The notes: generated by a model from the letters alone, not told the origin. DNA of 64,000 nt from a bacterium (GCA_905221085.1 CAJNBT010000001.1:186001-250000); one strand, 5' to 3'; counted from the stretch's first letter, positions 39,007 to 49,004 are shown. Numbers and translations are program-made.

Positions 39007-39786
39007 CTAATAATACTCGCCCTGACGATAGTCCCATGAGTTAAAGGTGTCTGACAGGTGCATCATAATCTTATCAATGTCAAGCCCTTTGCGGATTACA
39101 ACTGGAGCTGGTGAAGTTGAGCGTGCTCCTCCTTGTTCAGGGATGAGTTTACCGTCTTTATCAACCATAGAGACCATCACACCTTGCTCGTAGCGAGTTT
39201 CAATCGTTTTGTCAGGTTGGATGGATGCCACGTAGTCGTCTGCTTCAATGACAAGGTCCACTGCTCCTTCGATACGTTCTCCGATTCCTTCTACCTTACC
39301 ACGGTTTCCTTTTCCAGATGGATTTGCAGATGATGCGTAGACCATCTTTCCTTCTTCCCAAAGTTTGGCAGCCAATTGTTCACCAGCTTTCCCAAATTTG
39401 ATAACGAAACAGCTAGTACCACGCACGTCCGTCATCAGTTCTTCACGGCCATCCCCATATGCTTTGAGTTTTTCAAAGGCTTCTGGTTTCCAAGGAAGGA
39501 TACAACCAAGAAGAATATCTTCATCCCAATGTTTTTGGTAGAAGGCTTCAATTTCTGGGTTAAGTTGTGCTAAAGCACGAAGCTCATCCATGCTACCGCA
39601 GAGAACAACACCTGGTTTGTTACGGTTACGTTCCTTGGCTTCAAACTTGCGTTCAAGACCAGCCTTGTCACTGGTCATGATGATGTAACCAACTTTGGTA
39701 GGGCAAACGATACATCCGCCCTCACCTTTTAAAATATCATAGCCTTCTTGTGAAAGTGTTCCGTTCCATTGAATGTGTTTTGTCAT
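39007..39786 (-). CDS. Sua5/YciO/YrdC-family protein
   Basis: This 259-residue protein has the YrdC-fold elements KFEAKERNRNKPGVVLCGSMDEL, CFVIKFG and the SSANPSGKGNRGKVEGIGERI nucleotide-binding region. The family includes threonylcarbamoyl-AMP synthases for tRNA t6A, but this version is diverged at the usual KxR-SxN sites, so it may be a paralogue rather than the essential TsaC. It lies 27 bp after leuD on the same strand and may be part of the leu transcript. Confidence 0.82.
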   Translation of the reverse strand: MTKHIQWNGTLSQEGYDILKGEGGCIVCPTKVGYIIMTSDKAGLERKFEAKERNRNKPGVVLCGSMDELRALAQLNPEIEAFYQKHWDEDILLGCILPWKPEAFEKLKAYGDGREELMTDVRGTSCFVIKFGKAGEQLAAKLWEEGKMVYASSANPSGKGNRGKVEGIGERIEGAVDLVIEADDYVASIQPDKTIETRYEQGVMVSMVDKDGKLIPEQGGARSTSPAPVVIRKGLDIDKIMMHLSDTFNSWDYRQGEYY

Positions 39787-39813
39787 AGTTCTATTTCCTT
39801 TTCTATTTTTCTT

Positions 39814-40407
39814 CTAATCCTGCCAGTAGGTTGGTCGTTGTTTTTCATAGGCAGCAATCAAATCTTCATACTGCAAGGTAATACCGATATCATCCAAACC
39901 ATTTAAGAGCTTGTGTTTCCACTCGCTATCGATTTCAAAAGTGAATTCTCCAATTGGTGAGATGATTTTTTGTTGTTCCAAGTCCACAGTTACCTGGTCA
40001 CTTGGTTTTAGCTGGGCTAGTTTCTCTCTAACCTCTCTGGGCTGAACAATAGGTAACATGCCATTATTGAGTTCATTATTGTAATGAATGTCACCGAAAG
40101 ATCCTGCAATCACGACCTTAAAACCATAGTCTGCTAAGGCCCAAGCTGCATGTTCCCTCGAAGACCCTGCCCCAAAGTTATCCCCTGAAATGAGAATACT
40201 GGCTTTCCGATATTCAGGTCGGTTAAAGACAAAGTCTGGGTCCTCAGTATACTTGTCATCCAGATAACGCCAAGCATACATGAGGTACTTACCAAAGCCT
40301 TTTTTATCAATTAACTTGAGAAACTGCTTGGGTAGGATTTGGTCAGTGTCGATGTTATCATTCATGAGAGGAACAGTCGTTCCCGTATAAACTGTGAATT
40401 TCTCCAT
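39814..40407 (-). CDS. leuD: 3-isopropylmalate dehydratase small subunit
   Basis: This 197-residue subunit pairs with LeuC to isomerise 2- to 3-isopropylmalate. The [13 protein letters not shown] start and the [33 protein letters not shown] segment are diagnostic of the swivelling domain. It lies 9 bp after leuC. Last biosynthetic gene in the leuA-B-(DUF1294)-C-D order. Confidence 0.96.
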   Translation of the reverse strand: MEKFTVYTGTTVPLMNDNIDTDQILPKQFLKLIDKKGFGKYLMYAWRYLDDKYTEDPDFVFNRPEYRKASILISGDNFGAGSSREHAAWALADYGFKVVIAGSFGDIHYNNELNNGMLPIVQPREVREKLAQLKPSDQVTVDLEQQKIISPIGEFTFEIDSEWKHKLLNGLDDIGITLQYEDLIAAYEKQRPTYWQD

Positions 40408-40416
40408 ATCCTCTCC

Positions 40417-41799
40417 TTACTGGGCCTCTGGCATTAGCCGAACATCTACGAAGCGCCCGGCGATAGCTGCTGCAGCTGCCATGGCTGGACTGCAAAGATG
40501 AGTCTTAGCGCCAAAGCCCTGTCTGTCTTCAAAGTTACGGTTACTGGTTGAGGCGCAATGCACGCCATCAGGAACCTTGTCAGGATTCATCCCTAGGCAC
40601 ATGGAACAACCCGGGTCTCGCCACTCAAAGCCAGCATCTAGAAAGACCTTGTCCAAGCCTAATTTCTCAGCAGCTCGTTTCACAGGACGAGAGCCCGGAA
40701 CCACGATAGCCGTTAAGTTGGGTGCTATTTTCTTCCCTTTAACAAATCGCGCAGCCAGTTGCAAGTCGCTGAGACGAGCATTGGTACAAGAACCGATAAA
40801 GATATAGCCTAGTTCAATATCAGCTGGCTTTTGACCAGGCTCCAAGTCCATATAATTGTAGGCTCGCTCATCATTCATATCCTTAATTTCTGGAAAGCTA
40901 CTGTCAAAGTCAACGCCCATAGCAGGATTGGTTCCCCAGGTCACCATGGGAGCCAATCCTGAGACATCCATCTGGATAACCTTATCATAAATGGCATCAT
41001 CATCACTGACAATTGTTTTCCAATCCGCCACAGCCTCTTCGAAGTCCTCAGGAACACATTCTCGTCCCTTGAGATAGTCATAGGTAGTCTGATCTGGATT
41101 CATGATTCCCATCTTGGATCCAAACTCGATGGACATATTGCAGATGGTCATTCGTTCTTCCATGTTCAGTGCATCAATCGCTTGTCCCCTATATTCCACC
41201 ACATAGCCAACACCACAGGCAACGCCGTACTTGGCAATCAAGGCTAAAATATAATCCTTAGAATAAACTCCTTTTTGAGGAACTCCAGTGAATTCAACCA
41301 ACATTTTCTTGGGTTTGACCTGCCAGAGGGTCTGGGTAGCGAAGACATGCTCAACCTCACTAGTCCCAATCCCAAAGGCGATTGCTCCAAAAGCTCCGTG
41401 AGTTGCCGTATGGCTGTCTCCACAGACGATGAATTTTCCTGGTTGGGTCCGTCCTGTCTCTGGCCCCACCATATGAACGATTCCTTGCTTTTCGGAACCG
41501 TGGGCCGCATGTTCAATCCCAAACTCCTCAACATTTTCAGCTAGCTTATCAATTTGAGCCTTGGAAATGACATCTCTAATATCGTAGATATTGACCGTCG
41601 GGACGTTGTGGTCAAAGGTTCCAAATGTCAAGTCTGGCCGTCTCAATCTGCGTCCTGCGTCTCGTAATCCTTGAAAAGCCTGAGGACTGGTCACCTCGTG
41701 AATATAGTGCTGGTCCACATACATGAGTTGGGGTTGCCCCTCTTCTCCTGTGATGACATGGCGGTCCCATAATTTATCAAAAATCGATTTTCCTGCCAT
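40417..41799 (-). CDS. leuC: 3-isopropylmalate dehydratase large subunit
   Basis: This 460-residue subunit is an aconitase-family [4Fe-4S] enzyme. Cluster cysteines are seen in [12 protein letters not shown] and the [10 protein letters not shown] pair; [20 protein letters not shown] and [30 protein letters not shown] are substrate-binding signatures. It starts 3 bp after the DUF1294 stop, so the operon is compact. Confidence 0.97.
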   Translation of the reverse strand: MAGKSIFDKLWDRHVITGEEGQPQLMYVDQHYIHEVTSPQAFQGLRDAGRRLRRPDLTFGTFDHNVPTVNIYDIRDVISKAQIDKLAENVEEFGIEHAAHGSEKQGIVHMVGPETGRTQPGKFIVCGDSHTATHGAFGAIAFGIGTSEVEHVFATQTLWQVKPKKMLVEFTGVPQKGVYSKDYILALIAKYGVACGVGYVVEYRGQAIDALNMEERMTICNMSIEFGSKMGIMNPDQTTYDYLKGRECVPEDFEEAVADWKTIVSDDDAIYDKVIQMDVSGLAPMVTWGTNPAMGVDFDSSFPEIKDMNDERAYNYMDLEPGQKPADIELGYIFIGSCTNARLSDLQLAARFVKGKKIAPNLTAIVVPGSRPVKRAAEKLGLDKVFLDAGFEWRDPGCSMCLGMNPDKVPDGVHCASTSNRNFEDRQGFGAKTHLCSPAMAAAAAIAGRFVDVRLMPEAQ

Positions 41800-41802
41800 C
41801 CA

Positions 41803-42072
41803 TTACCTCCAAATAAAATATAAGGCTACTAGTGTGGTCACCATCCCAAGAAACCAAACTGTTTTAAAGTACCATTTTCTAGTCTTGTGGTGAAAAGTAA
41901 CTCCTGCTAACCAGGCCCCAAAACCACCACAAGTAAAGGCTAAAATGAGTAAGATTTTCTCTGGAATGCGCCAAGCTCTTCTCCTTGCCTTGGATTTGTC
42001 AATGCCATAAATAATGAAAATCATGACATTCCAAATCAAGAGGACTAGAGTAATTTTTTCGTCTAACTTCAT
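41803..42072 (-). CDS. DUF1294 family small membrane protein
   Basis: This 89-residue protein has about two to three hydrophobic segments and the DUF1294 pattern: DKSKARRRAWRIPEKILLILAFTCGGFGAWLAGVTFHHKTRKWYF. Its function is unknown. It overlaps the end of leuB by 4 bp and ends 3 bp before leuC, so it is firmly inside the leucine operon although it is not a known leucine-pathway enzyme. Confidence 0.88.
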   Translation of the reverse strand: MKLDEKITLVLLIWNVMIFIIYGIDKSKARRRAWRIPEKILLILAFTCGGFGAWLAGVTFHHKTRKWYFKTVWFLGMVTTLVALYFIWR

Positions 42073-43106
42073 AACCTTGCGATAATAGCTTCTGTCATTT
42101 CCTTGGTAGAAGCCTGTCCTCCTATATCTCTCGTTAAAATTCCAGCTGCCAAACTTGCCTCAACAGCATGCTCGATACGCTCTGCATCCTCATAACGTCC
42201 AAAACTATCTCTCAGCATCATGGCCACTGATAAAATCATGGAAATAGGATTGGCAATTCCTTGACCTGCAATATCAGGCGCTGAACCGTGAATTGGCTCA
42301 TAGAGGCTTGGTCCATTTTCAGAATGACTGGCTGATGGCATAACCCCAAGTGTGCCAGATAGAACGCTTGATTCATCCGAGAGAATATCTCCGAAAAGAT
42401 TCTCCGTCACGATGACATCAAATTTAGCAGGATTGGTAACCATAAGCATGGCAGCTGAGTCCACCAACTGGTGTTCCAAGGTCACATCTGGAAAATCCTG
42501 TGCGACTTCCTCAGCTACTCTTCGCCAGAGTTTTGAGGTCGCTAGAACATTTTGCTTATCGATACTGGTAACTATTTTTCTCCGACTCCTTGCGGTTTCA
42601 AAGGCTTTGCGAATAATTCGCTCCACTTCCTCATAGCTGTAGTCGTTGATATCACGCGCTTTACGATCTTCAAGAATATGATCCCCAAAATAAATCCCGC
42701 CTGTCAACTCACGCACCACGACAAAGTCTACACCAGCAATTCGTTCCGGTTTGAGTGGTGACAAATGCTTGAGACTATCAAAGATTTTTACAGGGCGAAT
42801 ATTAGCGTAAAGATTGAGTTCCTTACGGAGAGCCAGCAAGCCTTGTTCAGGCCGAACCGCTGCTCCATCATACCGAGGACTACCGATAGCCGCTAGGAGA
42901 ATGGCATCTGCTTCTCTACATGCTTTGAGGGTTTCATCAGGTAAGGGATGCCCTGCTGCATCAATACCTGCACCTCCAAAAGGTCGTCTGTCTATTTCAT
43001 AGACAAAGCCTGTTTTTTTAGCTAGAGCTTCTAAAACCTCTAAACCAGCCTCCATGATTTCTGGGCCAATTCCATCCCCTGCTAGGGCTACTATTTTCTT
43101 TGTCAT
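42069..43106 (-). CDS. leuB: 3-isopropylmalate dehydrogenase
   Basis: This 345-residue enzyme oxidatively decarboxylates 3-isopropylmalate with NAD+. Seen are AGDGIGPEIMEAGLEVLEAL, the metal/substrate region VTENLFGDILSDESSVLSGTLGVMPSAS and the NAD-specificity segment EPIHGSAPDIAGQGIANP. It starts 11 bp after leuA with AAGGAGAA upstream. Confidence 0.97.
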   Translation of the reverse strand: MTKKIVALAGDGIGPEIMEAGLEVLEALAKKTGFVYEIDRRPFGGAGIDAAGHPLPDETLKACREADAILLAAIGSPRYDGAAVRPEQGLLALRKELNLYANIRPVKIFDSLKHLSPLKPERIAGVDFVVVRELTGGIYFGDHILEDRKARDINDYSYEEVERIIRKAFETARSRRKIVTSIDKQNVLATSKLWRRVAEEVAQDFPDVTLEHQLVDSAAMLMVTNPAKFDVIVTENLFGDILSDESSVLSGTLGVMPSASHSENGPSLYEPIHGSAPDIAGQGIANPISMILSVAMMLRDSFGRYEDAERIEHAVEASLAAGILTRDIGGQASTKEMTEAIIARL

Positions 43107-43117
43107 AGTATTCTCCT

Positions 43118-44680
43118 TTACACACTAGGCATATCGCGATAGGAAACGCTACGTCCCATCTCACCTGCATTCTCTTTTTGAACAAAAGTATTAGCATTGA
43201 TATAGGCAATAGCAGAAGCCTTCAACACATCGAAATCAAGACCTGATGCATTAAAAATAGTTTCTGTATCTCTATTTTCAACAGTGACCAAGACCCGAGC
43301 TTGGGCATCGATTCCATCTGTTACCGCATCGATAGTGTAGGACACCAAGCGAACAGATTGATTGAAGAATTTGTCGATAGCATTGAAGATAGCTTCAACA
43401 GAACCTTGCCCTGTCGCATTAAATTCGACTTTCTCACCATCAAAATTAGCTAATCTAACTGTCGCTTCAATGTCATTTTCAGAATGAGTTTGCAGTTTTA
43501 AATCATCAAAGTGGAAGCCTTCTGGATTTTCAACCATGGTTCCAGCTACCAAAGCTCGAATATCTGCATCTGTGATTTCTTGTTTCTTGTCGGCCAGTGC
43601 CTTGAACTTAGCAAAGAGTGGCTTGATGTCCTCTTCTGTAAAGTCTAGGGCTAATTCTCTTAGTTTCTCGACAAAGGCATGGCGACCTGACAATTTTCCA
43701 AGAGGAAGACTATTACTCTTAACACCTACCAATTCAGGGGTGATGATTTCATAGGTGAGAGGATTTTTAAGTACTCCGTCTTGGTGAATACCAGATTCGT
43801 GAGAGAAGGCATTGCCACCAACGACGGCCTTGTTTTTAGGAACTGGAATTCCTGAGAAGCGTGAAACCATTTCTGACGTATTAATCGTTTCATTTAGGAC
43901 AATACTGGTTTCTGCTTGATAGTAATCTTGGCGAATATTGAGGGCTACTGCTATTTCTTCCAAAGCAGCATTGCCAGCTCTCTCCCCGATACCATTGATG
44001 GTTCCTTCGACTCGTCCTGCTCCATTCTTAACAGCAGCAAGGCTATTAGCTACTGCCATTCCGAGATCATCATGACAGTGAGGCGAATAGATAATCTGAC
44101 GGTCGGTTTTAACATTGTCAATCAGATACTTGAAGATATTCCCATATTCCTCTGGCGTGGTAAAACCTACCGTGTCAGGGATATTGATATAAGTCGCCCC
44201 TGCATCGACCGCTGTTTGAACAACTTGCAGGAGGAAATCCAACTCTGTTCTAGTCGCATCTTCTGGAGAGAATTCGACAATCTCAAACTTAGAACGAGCA
44301 TAAGAAACATGCTCCTTAATAGCTTCTAAAATCTCTTCCTTGCTCTTATTGAGCTTATACTTGCGGTGAATCGGACTGGTAGCGATAAAGACGTGAACCT
44401 GTGGATACTTGGCATCCTTGAGGGCTTCATAACAAGCATCAATATCAGACTTGACAGAGCGAGCCAAACCAGTCACCGCTGTTTTCTTCAAGACCTTAGC
44501 AATCTCCTGCACTGCCGTAAATGAATCAGGACTCGCCGCCGGAAAACCGGCTTCAATGGCTGAAATACCCCATTTCTCCAGCTGTCTTGCAATGGCAATT
44601 TTTTCCTTGATTGAAAAGTTAACACCCGGTGTCTGCTCTCCATCCCGAAGGCTGGTATCTAGAAATTCAACTGTTCGCAT
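43118..44680 (-). CDS. leuA: 2-isopropylmalate synthase
   Basis: This 520-residue enzyme condenses acetyl-CoA with 2-ketoisovalerate, the committed step to leucine. It has the HMGL-like barrel with [17 protein letters not shown] and the [37 protein letters not shown] metal site, and a C-terminal LeuA regulatory domain (about 390-510) where leucine binds for feedback inhibition. AAAAGGGGAAA precedes the ATG. Expression is preceded by a leader peptide/attenuator and a CodY box. Confidence 0.97.
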   Translation of the reverse strand: MRTVEFLDTSLRDGEQTPGVNFSIKEKIAIARQLEKWGISAIEAGFPAASPDSFTAVQEIAKVLKKTAVTGLARSVKSDIDACYEALKDAKYPQVHVFIATSPIHRKYKLNKSKEEILEAIKEHVSYARSKFEIVEFSPEDATRTELDFLLQVVQTAVDAGATYINIPDTVGFTTPEEYGNIFKYLIDNVKTDRQIIYSPHCHDDLGMAVANSLAAVKNGAGRVEGTINGIGERAGNAALEEIAVALNIRQDYYQAETSIVLNETINTSEMVSRFSGIPVPKNKAVVGGNAFSHESGIHQDGVLKNPLTYEIITPELVGVKSNSLPLGKLSGRHAFVEKLRELALDFTEEDIKPLFAKFKALADKKQEITDADIRALVAGTMVENPEGFHFDDLKLQTHSENDIEATVRLANFDGEKVEFNATGQGSVEAIFNAIDKFFNQSVRLVSYTIDAVTDGIDAQARVLVTVENRDTETIFNASGLDFDVLKASAIAYINANTFVQKENAGEMGRSVSYRDMPSV

Positions 44681-44707
44681 AAAATTTCCCCTTTTCCAAA
44701 TGTGGTT

Positions 44708-44746
44708 TTAAAAAAACATCTCGCTCAGAAACCCAAGCGAGATGTT
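44708..44746 (-). terminator. Attenuator terminator of the leu operon
   Basis: Minus-strand AACATCTCGCT pairs perfectly with AGCGAGATGTT, loop TGGGTTTCTG, followed by a T run; it lies between leuL and leuA. Confidence 0.92.
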
Positions 44747-44763
44747 GATTTACTCCCGCTTGG
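44733..44763 (-). promoter_or_regulatory. Antiterminator of the leu attenuator
   Basis: Minus-strand CCAAGCGGGA (44754-44763) pairs with TCTCGCTTGG (44733-44742) over ten positions with one G-U. The second arm is the same sequence that forms the 5' side and loop of the terminator, so the two folds exclude one another. Confidence 0.82.
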
Positions 44764-44792
44764 TAAGCCAAACAGGACTAATGCATTATGCA

Positions 44793-44846
44793 CTAGCCCG
44801 AGTACCTCAACAACAAAGCAAATTGATTAAACTTAGTTGTTTTCAT
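44793..44846 (-). CDS. leuL: Leucine operon leader peptide
   Basis: A 17-codon ORF, MKTTKFNQFALLLRYSG, starts with ATG at 44846 behind AAGGAGAAAGTC and holds three consecutive Leu codons (TTG TTG TTG at 44808-44816). The stop lies at the base of a 12-bp hairpin (44775-44799), and the antiterminator/terminator pair follows before leuA. This is a textbook layout for ribosome-mediated attenuation: starvation for leucyl-tRNA stalls the ribosome on the Leu codons and should favour the antiterminator. It is far too short for ordinary ORF calls. Function is inferred from the layout. Confidence 0.9.
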   Translation of the reverse strand: MKTTKFNQFALLLRYSG

Positions 44847-44883
44847 GTTTGACTTTCTCCTTCGTTTGATATCTTGTTTAGTA

Positions 44884-44912
44884 TTTTAGCATAGGCAAAA
44901 GTAGTTGTCAAG
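44884..44912 (-). promoter_or_regulatory. leu operon promoter
   Basis: Minus-strand TTGACA (44907-44912), 17-bp spacer, TAAAAT (44884-44889) with extended TGC. Start expected near 44877, about 30 nt before leuL. Confidence 0.88.
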
Positions 44913-44924
44913 AAAAAATCCAAT

Positions 44925-44939
44925 ATTTTCTGAAAATTT
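44925..44939. promoter_or_regulatory. CodY box upstream of the leu promoter
   Basis: TATTTTCTGAAAATT matches the CodY consensus AATTTTCWGAAAATT at 14 of 15 positions and ends 13 bp upstream of the -35. CodY senses branched-chain amino acids and commonly represses their synthesis. Confidence 0.82.
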
Positions 44940-44993
44940 CTTCAGTAAAGAATATTTTGCTAATTGAAATTACTTGAAAATTATTGAAATGTT

Positions 44994-45650
44994 TCATTTT
45001 TTAATAGTTAAATTCCAGCTTCTTTCTATCAATTCCAGTACTTCTTCATCTGATAAAGTATCATCAAGCGCCACACTAATCCAGTAGCGTTTATTCATAT
45101 GAAAAGCTGGATAAATGCCCTTGTGTGAAAGCAAATCAGCTACTTGGTCATGTTTGAGATTGACTGCTTCCACTTGACCTTCTCTTCCCTTTTCCAACTT
45201 ATCCCAAGAGATTTTCATCAAGACGGCATACCACTTTGGGTTCCCTTCATGTCTTAAGACTGCCGTATCAGGCGATTTCTCCCACAAGTACTCCAACTGA
45301 TTACCATACTTTTCCTGAACTTGATCCATGATACGCTTAGTCTGAGGACAGATATAATCCTGTACCTCAAAACAAGCCTTTCGAATCTGGTAAAGAATCT
45401 CCAGACAAGCCTCACGGACATTTCCGACAAAACTTCCCCTCATACTTCCCATATGAACTTGAGGATAGAGGTCATCGGTTTCCTGGTCAAAGACTTGAAA
45501 GCTCACATTATCAGTAGTGACGGAGACTGTCATGATAAAGTCATCCTGCAAAATCATGCAGCTATAAGTCCAAACTCCCCTACTTTCTACAAAACCATAA
45601 GCATGGGCTTTTTCTTGGTTAAATTGATAGGATTTAAAAATTTCAAACAT
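44994..45650 (-). CDS. MmcQ/YjbR family protein
   Basis: This 218-residue protein has an N-terminal extension (1-85) and a C-terminal YjbR-like CyaY fold (about 100-215: VLRHEGNPKWYAVLMKIS, AFHMNKRYWISVALDDTLSDEEVLELIERSWNL). Such proteins are double-wing DNA-binding candidates of unknown role. The ATG has no adjacent Shine-Dalgarno site; an AAAGGA lies about 30 nt upstream with a hairpin between. Confidence 0.85.
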   Translation of the reverse strand: MFEIFKSYQFNQEKAHAYGFVESRGVWTYSCMILQDDFIMTVSVTTDNVSFQVFDQETDDLYPQVHMGSMRGSFVGNVREACLEILYQIRKACFEVQDYICPQTKRIMDQVQEKYGNQLEYLWEKSPDTAVLRHEGNPKWYAVLMKISWDKLEKGREGQVEAVNLKHDQVADLLSHKGIYPAFHMNKRYWISVALDDTLSDEEVLELIERSWNLTIKK

Positions 45651-45657
45651 AAGTGAA

Positions 45658-45681
45658 AACTGCTACCAAAAGCTAGCAGTT
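45658..45681 (-). other. Hairpin between the YjbR-like gene's AAAGGA and its ATG
   Basis: AACTGCTA / TAGCAGTT, 8 bp, loop about 8 nt, in the cutC-yjbR gap. The T tract is short (TTTT then C), so it may be a weak terminator for cutC or a spacer that brings AAAGGA (45681-45686) near the start codon. Confidence 0.6.
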
Positions 45682-45693
45682 CCTTTCTATTTT

Positions 45694-46326
45694 TTAAAAG
45701 ACAACCTTGGTTCCATGCAATTGTGTCACACCTAGCTGGTCGATAAAGGTTTGACGGTTGTCCAAGTCAATCCCCCCACCAGGTAGAATTTCAATTTTAC
45801 CTTTAGCATGCTCCAAAAGTCTGTGATAGTGAGCAAAACGTTTTTCTAAGGAGTCGCCAGACACACCAGCACGAGTTAAGATACGAGTTACTCCAGCTTG
45901 GCTGAGCCAGTCAATAGCTTCCAGTTGATCATCATCACTCAATTCATCAAAGGCCATGTGGAAGACAATTTCCATTCCTTTTGATGCAGTAATTAACTTT
46001 TCAAGATTAGGTTTATCCAACTTCTTATCAGCAGTTAAAGCCCCAAATACAACTCCTTGACTGCCAGATTGAGCAGTCAAACGAATGTCTTCTAGCATAA
46101 TAGCAATTTCTAGGTCATTGTAGACAAAGTCGCCACCACGTGGACGAATCATGGTCATGATGGTCGTATCGTAGTTAGCTGCCAATTCAACCGCTGCCTT
46201 GGTCACTCCATAGCTGGGCGTTGTCCCACCAACTGCTAGATTGTCACAAAGTTCGATTCGACGAGCTCCAGCCTGCATCGCTTTTTCAAGCAAGGTCACA
46301 TTTTCAGCACAAAATTCGTAAATCAT
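45694..46326 (-). CDS. cutC: CutC family copper homeostasis protein
   Basis: This 210-residue TIM-barrel protein has the CutC hallmarks RIELCDNLAVGGTTPSYGV, MIRPRGGDFVYND and ILPGGGIDLDNRQTF. CutC has been linked to copper tolerance, though its biochemical role is debated. No copper exporter or CopY operator is visible nearby. An extended -10 (ATATGATATAAT, minus, 46357-46362) precedes it. Confidence 0.9.
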   Translation of the reverse strand: MIYEFCAENVTLLEKAMQAGARRIELCDNLAVGGTTPSYGVTKAAVELAANYDTTIMTMIRPRGGDFVYNDLEIAIMLEDIRLTAQSGSQGVVFGALTADKKLDKPNLEKLITASKGMEIVFHMAFDELSDDDQLEAIDWLSQAGVTRILTRAGVSGDSLEKRFAHYHRLLEHAKGKIEILPGGGIDLDNRQTFIDQLGVTQLHGTKVVF

Positions 46327-46416
46327 TTGATTCTCCTTGAATATTACTTTGAATTTATTATATCATATTATTTTGAATATGCTTTCATTTATATCAAGGA
46401 AAATAGTTACTATTTT

Positions 46417-46776
46417 TTATTCTTTGTCCGGAATGACCTTGAAGAGATAATAGGTGATAAAGATGGTCAAAGCTCCCAGACCGATTTTGACTGGTAAGAG
46501 AGGGGCAAAATAAATAGAAATTCCCATCAAGATGTAGATAGATACGATGATTTTTTTCTTTCGTTCACGCGCAATGGACTTGGTCTCGCGAAAATCAGCT
46601 ACATAGCTCTGATAGAGCTTGGTATGGTAAAGCCAATCTTCGAAGCGCTTGGAACTTCTGGAGAAACAAGCAATAGACAGTAAAAGAAAAGGTGTTGTAG
46701 GTAACAAGGGTAAGACAACCCCAACAATAGCCAAGGCCAGTGATAAAAAACCAATTATCAAATAGATAAGACGCAT
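46417..46776 (-). CDS. YbaN family (DUF454) membrane protein
   Basis: This 119-residue protein has an N-terminal hydrophobic hairpin (about 4-36, VLPLLPTTPFLLLSIACFSRSS motif) and a second pair of membrane helices near the C-terminus. The PLLPTTPF and RSS..FEDWL pattern is that of DUF454/YbaN inner-membrane proteins of unknown function. It is monocistronic by layout. Confidence 0.87.
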   Translation of the reverse strand: MRLIYLIIGFLSLALAIVGVVLPLLPTTPFLLLSIACFSRSSKRFEDWLYHTKLYQSYVADFRETKSIARERKKKIIVSIYILMGISIYFAPLLPVKIGLGALTIFITYYLFKVIPDKE

Positions 46777-46844
46777 AACTTCTCCTAGTTAAAATAATCT
46801 CCTTCTAGTTTCGCATACAATGATGAATTTTGTCAAGTTCTAAC

Positions 46845-46883
46845 CCAAAAGAGCCTGAAATTCACTTTCAGGACTCTCTTCTT
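46845..46883 (-). terminator. Terminator of topA
   Basis: Minus-strand AAGAGAGTCCTGAAA pairs with TTTCAGGCTCTTTT (one mismatch and a bulge), loop GTGAA. The stem starts at the topA stop codon. Confidence 0.75.
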
Positions 46884-48969
46884 ATTTAATCTTTTCTTCC
46901 TCGTAGTCGCCTTTGCTACAAACAACCTGCTTACCACCACCACGGACTTTTTTCTCCATGAGGAAGTTACCACATTTTGGACAGTCACGACCAACAGGCT
47001 TGTCCCAAGAGGTAAATTCACATTCTGGATAGCGATTGCAACCATAGAAGAGGCGATTACGTTTGGTTTTTCGCTCAATGATTTGTCCCTGATGACAACT
47101 TGGACACTCAACACCAATCTCTTTCACAATTGCTTGGGTATGACGGCAATCTGGGAAATTGCTACAAGCGTAGAACTTACCAAAACGACCAAGTTTAATG
47201 ACCATTGGACTGCCACACACTTCACAGTCAAATCCAGCTGGTTCATCCTTAATCTGGATTTTTTCCATTTCTTCTTCAGCCTTAGCGACTTCTTTAGAGA
47301 ATGGTTTATAAAAGGCATCAATGACCCGTTGCCACTGTTCTTTTCCGACTTCGACATCATCCAGTTTGCCTTCCATTTCAGCTGTAAAGGTCACGTTTAC
47401 GATATCTGGGAAATATTCAACGATGAGCTTGTTAACAATTTCTCCCAACTCTGTCGGTTCAAAACGTTTGGCTGTAAGGCGAACATAATAACGTTTCTGA
47501 ATAGTTTCAATGGTCGGTGCGTAGGTTGACGGACGTCCAACCCCATTTTCCTCCAAGGTCTTGATAAGGGTCGCTTCAGAATAGCGAGCAGGCGGTTGAG
47601 TGAAATGTTGCTCTGGTTTGCTATTGACCTGCTTGACCACATCGCCAACAACCATATCTGGTAACATCTTATTCTTGTCAGAATCATTATAAATGGCAAG
47701 ATAACCATCAAACTTAACCTGACTACCATTGGCAGCAAATTGAACCCCATTTTGAGACAATTTAACAGCCATGGTATCAAAGACAGCAGCTGTCATCTGG
47801 CTCGCCACAAAACGATTCCAGATAAGAGTATAAAGCTTGAGTTGATCCTTATCCAGATACTTAGCAATACTTTCAGGTGTATTGAAAACGCTAGATGGAC
47901 GAATAGCTTCGTGGGCATCCTGAGCTCCTGAAGCATTTTTGACCTTGCTACCATGCTTAGAATACTTGCTACCAAAACGATCCGTAATGAAACTTGCTGC
48001 TTCATTTTGCGCTACAGGGCTAATACGGGTCGAATCGGTACGCATATAGGTAATCAAACCTTGAACACCAGAACCGATATTAATCCCTTCATAGAGCTGT
48101 TGGGCAACCATCATAGTCTTTCGAGTACGGAAGTTAATTTTATTGGCAGCGTCCATCTGCATGGATGAAGTGGTATAGGGTAAAGGAGCATTTCGTTTGC
48201 GCTCTTTCTTATCTACCTGATCCACTGAAAAGTCTTTACTAGTCAGACGAGACAAGACTTCCTTAACATCATCATTGCTAGTCAGTTTCAACTTTTTGCC
48301 ATCTACTCCATAGAAGGATGCCTGAAATTGTTTGGTTCCCTTTTTAAAGATAGAATCAATGGTCCAGTATTCTTCTGGCTGAAAGGCATTGATTTCATTC
48401 TCACGATCAATGATTAACTTGAGCGCAATAGACTGAACGCGACCTGCTGACAAGCCCTTCTTGACCTTTTTCCACAAAATAGGCGAAATCGAATACCCTA
48501 CCAAGCGGTCCAGGACACGACGAGCCTGTTGGGCATCGACCAAGTCCATATCAATCTTACGAGGTTCTTTAAAAGCATTTTTGACCGCATCCTTGGTGAT
48601 TTCATTGAAGACCACACGGTTGGCATCATTTTCATCCAAGTTGAGAATATGGGCCAAATGCCAAGAAATCGCTTCTCCTTCACGGTCCGGGTCACTCGCC
48701 AGGAAGACTTTATTAGCTTTTTTGGCTTCTTTTTTCAAGTCATTGATGAGAGGACCTTTTCCTCGGATATTGATATATTGCGGTTCATAATTGTTTTCAA
48801 TATCGACGGACATACTGGATTTTTTCAAATCACGAATATGCCCGACACTGGCTAAAACCTTGTAGTTTCTGCCTAGATATTTCTCAATCGTTTTGGCCTT
48901 AGCAGGCGACTCCACGATTACTAGATTTTTTTTAACTGTTGATTTTTTCTTTTTTGTTGCCGTAGCCAC
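46882..48969 (-). CDS. topA: DNA topoisomerase I
   Basis: This 695-residue type IA topoisomerase relaxes negative supercoils. It has the TOPRIM domain ([19 protein letters not shown]..., [12 protein letters not shown]), the active-site tyrosine in [14 protein letters not shown], and three C-terminal zinc-finger-like motifs ([36 protein letters not shown]). I chose the GTG at 48969, preceded by AAAAGG, over an extension six codons upstream. A consensus-like promoter lies at 49005-49033. Confidence 0.96.
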   Translation of the reverse strand: MATATKKKKSTVKKNLVIVESPAKAKTIEKYLGRNYKVLASVGHIRDLKKSSMSVDIENNYEPQYINIRGKGPLINDLKKEAKKANKVFLASDPDREGEAISWHLAHILNLDENDANRVVFNEITKDAVKNAFKEPRKIDMDLVDAQQARRVLDRLVGYSISPILWKKVKKGLSAGRVQSIALKLIIDRENEINAFQPEEYWTIDSIFKKGTKQFQASFYGVDGKKLKLTSNDDVKEVLSRLTSKDFSVDQVDKKERKRNAPLPYTTSSMQMDAANKINFRTRKTMMVAQQLYEGINIGSGVQGLITYMRTDSTRISPVAQNEAASFITDRFGSKYSKHGSKVKNASGAQDAHEAIRPSSVFNTPESIAKYLDKDQLKLYTLIWNRFVASQMTAAVFDTMAVKLSQNGVQFAANGSQVKFDGYLAIYNDSDKNKMLPDMVVGDVVKQVNSKPEQHFTQPPARYSEATLIKTLEENGVGRPSTYAPTIETIQKRYYVRLTAKRFEPTELGEIVNKLIVEYFPDIVNVTFTAEMEGKLDDVEVGKEQWQRVIDAFYKPFSKEVAKAEEEMEKIQIKDEPAGFDCEVCGSPMVIKLGRFGKFYACSNFPDCRHTQAIVKEIGVECPSCHQGQIIERKTKRNRLFYGCNRYPECEFTSWDKPVGRDCPKCGNFLMEKKVRGGGKQVVCSKGDYEEEKIK

Positions 48970-49004
48970 AGTATCACACCTTTTCAAAGTAATAAACTTT
49001 ATAA

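Noticed and set aside
44982-44993. TGAAATGTTTCA palindrome after the YjbR-like gene
   Set aside because: Short, AT-rich, no T run and no known operator match strong enough to call.
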